Positions 61,095-64,000 of a stretch of 64,000 nt of DNA are shown piece after piece. Numbering within the stretch: the first letter of the stretch is position 1; every line of letters begins with the position of its first letter. The notes below the pieces were generated by a model that made no database searches, was not told the origin of the DNA, and worked only from the letters and a program-made list of their open reading frames with translations. The stretch lies in assembly GCA_016785225.1 (NCBI GenBank), contig JAFBJZ010000449.1:682001-746000 (forward strand). Reading direction: 5' to 3'. The DNA is from Psettodes erumei (Eukaryota > Chordata > Actinopteri > Pleuronectiformes > Psettodidae). Position numbers and translations under genes: made by a program.

Positions 61095-63905
61095 CTGGTC
61101 AAGTAAAAGAGAGTCACATCAGTTTTGGATTTGTCTTACAAATATCCTTGGTAGACATCTTTTCTTCTTTTTCCTGGAATGACTACACGTAAAATACACA
61201 CAAAACAGGGAGGTTAGTACCTGCTTGATGCTGCCCTTGGTGGTGCAGAACATGTAGATGACGTAGCCTGGGATCAGCACCATGGAAGACAAAGACATGA
61301 ACCAGCCGATCACTTGGCCCCACAACGGGTACACATACTTCCCCAAGGTCAGAGGGATCATCTCGATAGCACTGAATGTAAACACCCCCTAGAATAAAAA
61401 ATGATGTTATTAGTAACCCAATTAATGTCTGACCAGTTAACCAATGACACTAATGATCAAGCAGTGGACAGGTCGACTGACCACCTAAAAACATTCATTT
61501 TCCAATCATACTTTTTAACCAAATGTTAAGACATATTTGACCATCAAATCAGTGTTAACTGAGGGTGAATTGTACCTAGTCTTTACACTTCCTTTATTAG
61601 AATAGAGGAGTCATACAGTAGAATTTGCCATGATTTCCCTGAGGGCCTGACAATTCGTGAGAGGAAGTGCAAATCACCACATGTCAGGAGAAACCACTTC
61701 AGCAATGTCATCAATCCTCTACCTATTGGCACCTGCTGCAGTCTGATTTGTTTATAGATCTCCATGAGGGAGAAGGATCACTCAGAAAAACTGCTTACCA
61801 GGCAGATCAGCGGCGTGAAGAACATCCAGCAGAGCTTCCACCAGCCACATGGCCGATAGCCGATCATGTCTTCGATGTTCTTATAAAACTTTTCAGCTCC
61901 TGTGGTGTAAGGAAAGGGGGGCAGAGAGGGGGATACAAAGCCATACGAGGGGAAAGGGAGGGAAAGGTGACGAGATGATGCGTTATCATGGAAAGTGAAG
62001 CAGATAGATGTAATTTCCTGTTAGACAGTCTTATAGGAAATCTACATGCATGATTCATTTGATGATTTGATACAATACAGCCCCACTTTTATCCAGATTT
62101 CAGCTGTTGTTTCGCTTGAGTTCACCACATTGATTTGCTGCATTCGACCAACGTGAACGGTAAAAAACAATGTAAAAAATTCCTACCATAAAGCCAAGAT
62201 ATGGAGACTGTTTCGAAGAAGACGAGGAAGAGAAGACACATCCCACTGGCAGAGTAGTAATCAAACAGCTTGAACACGTACAGACCACCCTGTGAGATGT
62301 CAACACACACGCACATATATCTGCTTTAGAGGCCGAATATTAATATTCCACTCTTACACAATAAAATATGCATGATGAATGTACACCACACCGCGGGTTG
62401 TTTTGAAATTGTTTTGTCATTATGTATAATGCAGGAGTGGGTTCTTCTGAATTGACTGCATTGAGTTAAGAAAGCACATCCTCATCTCTCACTCTTGTTC
62501 ACAAAACTGTACACAGGTAATACTCCTTTAAATATTTTTGGGATTATAGATAATCAGGGCATTTAATCTGCAAGAGGGGGAGAGGTGTGTGCGACACCTG
62601 TGTGATGTTGGAGAAGCCGATGATGAAGGAGATGAAGCAGACAATGAGGATGAAGACTTTCTTCCTCTTCCTCAACAGCAGGGGATATTCGTCCATCAGA
62701 GCTGTGATGAAGCCTTCCACTGTGCAGAACTAAAATATGACATTATTGGGTCAGAATGTCCTGTTATCTATTATTGATCACTTCATTAATTATGTAATTA
62801 ATTAAAAGAGAACTTCACACCCACATACTATTTCACAGTCAGAAGGGTTCATACTTTGTTTTTATGATTCAATCCCTGTTCATATGTTTTAGCTGAAATG
62901 AAGGCAGTCTCAGCACATGGCACTCTGGAATTCTGGCCTTTTGGCACTATGACACTATGAGCTAAATTCATTAATTCTCAATGATTAATGTGCCTCAGTC
63001 ATACATTAGGGTTTTTTGGTGAGTAATCAGTGCCATCATCATCAATTAAGCTCAATGGCTGAGAAAAAAATCTAATAAACAAATAAATAACACCATCTGC
63101 AGGTAGTGGGTGTTTGTACAGTTCATACCTGACTGTCCAGGCCCAGCATCATGAGCATGGAGAAGAAGAGGATGGCCCACAGAGAGGACATGGGCAGCTG
63201 GGTGACGGCCTGAGGATAAGCCAGAAATGCCAGACCTGGACCTGAAGATCAGTAAAATGAATGAAATGACCAATAAAATGATTCACCTCTAGATAATACA
63301 CCATATACCAAAACTATAGACAGTTTTGATTGTCCTATCAAACAAATATGGCGTGGTACATACCTGATGCTGCTAATTCCTGCACTGGTTTCTTAGTGAT
63401 GTAGGACATGAAGCCTACGATGGAAAAAATGACGAAGCCGGCAAACATGCTCGTGCAGGAGTTGATGCAGCACACTATGATGGAGTCCCTGTGGAGAGAG
63501 GAAAAGCATGAGTGGCTGTGAATCAAAGAGGGGGGAGTAAACTACAATCAAAGAGGATAAATAAAGCTTGTGATTTTGTGTCCCCACTTGTAAACATCAT
63601 TGTTGTAAGTGTTGTAGCTTCCCAGTGCGATGAGCGAGCCCAGGCCCAGACCATAGGAAAAGAAGATCTGAGTTGCTGCATCCAGCCACACCTGTGAGAA
63701 GAGTGTGAGCCCAAGTTTTGGTCCATTGTCCACATCTGAATATGTTTGGGGGGGTTGCATGTGTCCAAACCTCAGATCGGATGAGTTTATTGAAATCTGG
63801 GGTGATGTAGAAGAGGATACCATCTATGGCTCCAGGTAGAGTGACCCCTCGGAAGAACAGGATGAACAGCATGAAGTAGGGATAGGTGGCTGAGAAATAC
63901 ACCAC
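60999..63905 (-). CDS. slc6a1: slc6a1-like GABA transporter (GAT1 type), nine 3' coding exons; 5' part beyond window
   Basis: This is a sodium- and chloride-dependent neurotransmitter symporter of the SLC6 family. Exons in transcript order: 63905-63771, 63691-63588, 63488-63364, 63241-63129, 62729-62598, 62289-62187, 61899-61799, 61388-61221 and 61094-60999. They sum to 1077 bp (358 residues plus stop) with consistent phases. GAT1 is about 599 residues, so roughly the first 240 are outside. GAT1 type is shown by SYGLGLGSLIALGSYN in TM6 (GAT2/GAT3/BGT1 have a Gln-containing ICQGC version there), YVFKLFDYYSASGM, and VLIPGYVIYMF in TM12. The family takes up GABA at the plasma membrane. Several regions diverge clearly from mammalian GAT1, so this may be the fish paralogue slc6a1l rather than slc6a1a/b. 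Confidence 0.92.
61095..61220 (-). other. slc6a1-like last intron (126 bp)
   Basis: It starts GTACTA and ends TTGACCAG on the - strand. The gene's introns in the window are all short (79 to 410 bp), unlike the large introns of its neighbour. Confidence 0.85.
61221..61388 (-). CDS. slc6a1: slc6a1-like exon: TM11 end and TM12
   Basis: The exon reads GVFTFSAIEMIPLTLGKYVY, then PLWGQVIGWFMSLSSMVLIP and GYVIYMFCTTKGSIKQ. This follows GAT1 order and motifs (MxPLTxGxYV, WGQxxGW, SSMVLIPGY, KGSxKQ). The acceptor is TATTCTAG. The donor is GTACTA, phase 0. Confidence 0.95.
61389..61798 (-). other. slc6a1-like intron (410 bp)
   Basis: GTAAGC to TTCTAG on the - strand. Nothing else was recognised. Confidence 0.85.
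61799..61899 (-). CDS. slc6a1: slc6a1-like exon: intracellular loop 5 and TM11 start
   Basis: The exon reads AEKFYKNIEDMIGYRPCGWW, then KLCWMFFTPLICL. FY-NI-DM-G-RPC-WWKLCW-FFTP is conserved across GABA transporters. The acceptor is ACACCACAG. The donor is GTAAGC, phase 0. Confidence 0.95.
62187..62289 (-). CDS. slc6a1: slc6a1-like exon: TM10
   Basis: The exon reads GGLYVFKLFDYYSASGMCLL, then FLVFFETVSISWLYG. The FKLFDYYSASGM segment is GAT1-type and lines the extracellular gate. The acceptor is ATCTCACAG. The donor GTAGGA splits a Gly codon. Confidence 0.95.
62290..62597 (-). other. slc6a1-like intron (308 bp)
   Basis: GTGTCG to CTCACAG on the - strand. Nothing else was recognised. Confidence 0.85.
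62598..62729 (-). CDS. slc6a1: slc6a1-like exon: TM8 end and TM9
   Basis: The exon reads FCTVEGFITALMDEYPLLLR, then KRKKVFILIVCFISFIIGFS and NITQ. FCTVEGFITAL-DEYP is a GABA-transporter signature. TM9 itself is divergent from mammalian GAT1 (roughly a third of the exon's positions differ by eye). The acceptor is TATTTTAG, the donor is GTGTCG (a weak consensus), and both ends are phase 0. Confidence 0.93.
62730..63128 (-). other. slc6a1-like intron (399 bp)
   Basis: GTATGA to ATTTTAG on the - strand. AT-rich, nothing else recognised. Confidence 0.85.
63129..63241 (-). CDS. slc6a1: slc6a1-like exon: loop 4 and TM8 start
   Basis: The exon reads PGLAFLAYPQAVTQLPMSSL, then WAILFFSMLMLLGLDSQ. GLDSQ holds the Asp-Ser pair of the second sodium site (D395/S396 in GAT1 numbering, from memory). 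The acceptor is GATCTTCAG and the donor GTATGA. It joins in frame to FCTVEGFIT. Confidence 0.95.
63364..63488 (-). CDS. slc6a1: slc6a1-like exon: TM7
   Basis: The exon reads DSIIVCCINSCTSMFAGFVI, then FSIVGFMSYITKKPVQELAA. The CCINSCTSM segment is nearly invariant in GABA transporters, and its Asn and the Ser four residues on are chloride/sodium ligands in GAT1. The loop after TM7 (SYITKKPVQEL) differs from mammalian GAT1. The acceptor is CTCCACAG and the donor GTATGT. Confidence 0.95.
63588..63691 (-). CDS. slc6a1: slc6a1-like exon: TM6 substrate/ion site
   Basis: The exon reads VWLDAATQIFFSYGLGLGSL, then IALGSYNTYNNDVY. TM6 of SLC6 proteins is unwound at the substrate site. The Gln of ATQIFFS and the following Ser match residues known for Na+/Cl- binding in GAT1. 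The Leu in GLGLGSL is the GAT1-type selectivity residue. The acceptor is CTCACAG, and the donor GTGGGG splits a Lys codon. Confidence 0.95.
63771..63905 (-). CDS. slc6a1: slc6a1-like exon: TM5 and extracellular loop 3
   Basis: The acceptor is CTCTCAG and the exon starts in phase 0. It reads VVYFSATYPYFMLFILFFRG, then VTLPGAIDGILFYITPDFNK and LIRSE. FSATYPY and RGVTLPGA are SLC6 GABA-transporter signatures. The donor is GTTTGG. This is the most 5' exon of the gene in the window. Confidence 0.94.
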
Positions 63906-64000
63906 CTGAGAGAAAGAGAGAGAAAGTTTATAGTTAAAACCCCAAAACACATGTTTGAATTGAGAATAATTAGAAATAGGGTTGTCTCTGTTTCTGTGCT

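Overview
This window looks like vertebrate nuclear DNA, most likely a percomorph teleost. Coding sequence is sparse and split by GT-AG introns, dinucleotide microsatellites are frequent, and several interspersed repeats resemble families I associate with spiny-rayed fish. There is no sign of prokaryotic or viral organisation, and no rRNA, tRNA or CRISPR array was seen. Nearly all long open frames other than the exons listed here are chance frames in introns or repeats.

Two convergent protein-coding genes explain the window. On the + strand, positions 1-56287 hold the 3' majority of iqsec3 (BRAG3/SynArfGEF), an ARF guanine-nucleotide exchange factor of inhibitory postsynapses. Twelve coding exons are visible (16664-56287). 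They encode a Gln/Pro-rich and acidic N-terminal region, an IQ motif, a Ser/Pro-rich linker, the Sec7 catalytic domain, a PH domain, and a His/Pro-rich tail ending in a PDZ-ligand-like Ser-Met-Val. From the IQ exon to the stop the eleven exons add up to 2955 bp, exactly 985 codons with the stop, and every intron phase agrees. The first coding exon(s) lie upstream of the window, so the first 16.6 kb is intron or upstream sequence.

On the - strand, 60999-63905 holds the last nine coding exons (358 residues plus stop) of a sodium/chloride-dependent GABA transporter of GAT1 type (slc6a1 or slc6a1-like). They cover transmembrane segments 5 to 12 and the C-terminus. The N-terminal part lies beyond position 64000. 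The two genes are tail to tail with about 4.7 kb between stop codons. That interval holds both 3' UTRs and a diverged direct repeat.

The main points for a second look are: an apparent one-base reading-frame break in the first visible iqsec3 exon; a GC-AG intron after the PH domain; a GAT1-type transporter beside iqsec3 where mammals have SLC6A12/SLC6A13; a complete hAT-like MITE with an 8-bp target-site duplication; and several diverged repeat pairs. I saw no clearly new biological system. Most of the window is ordinary intronic DNA.
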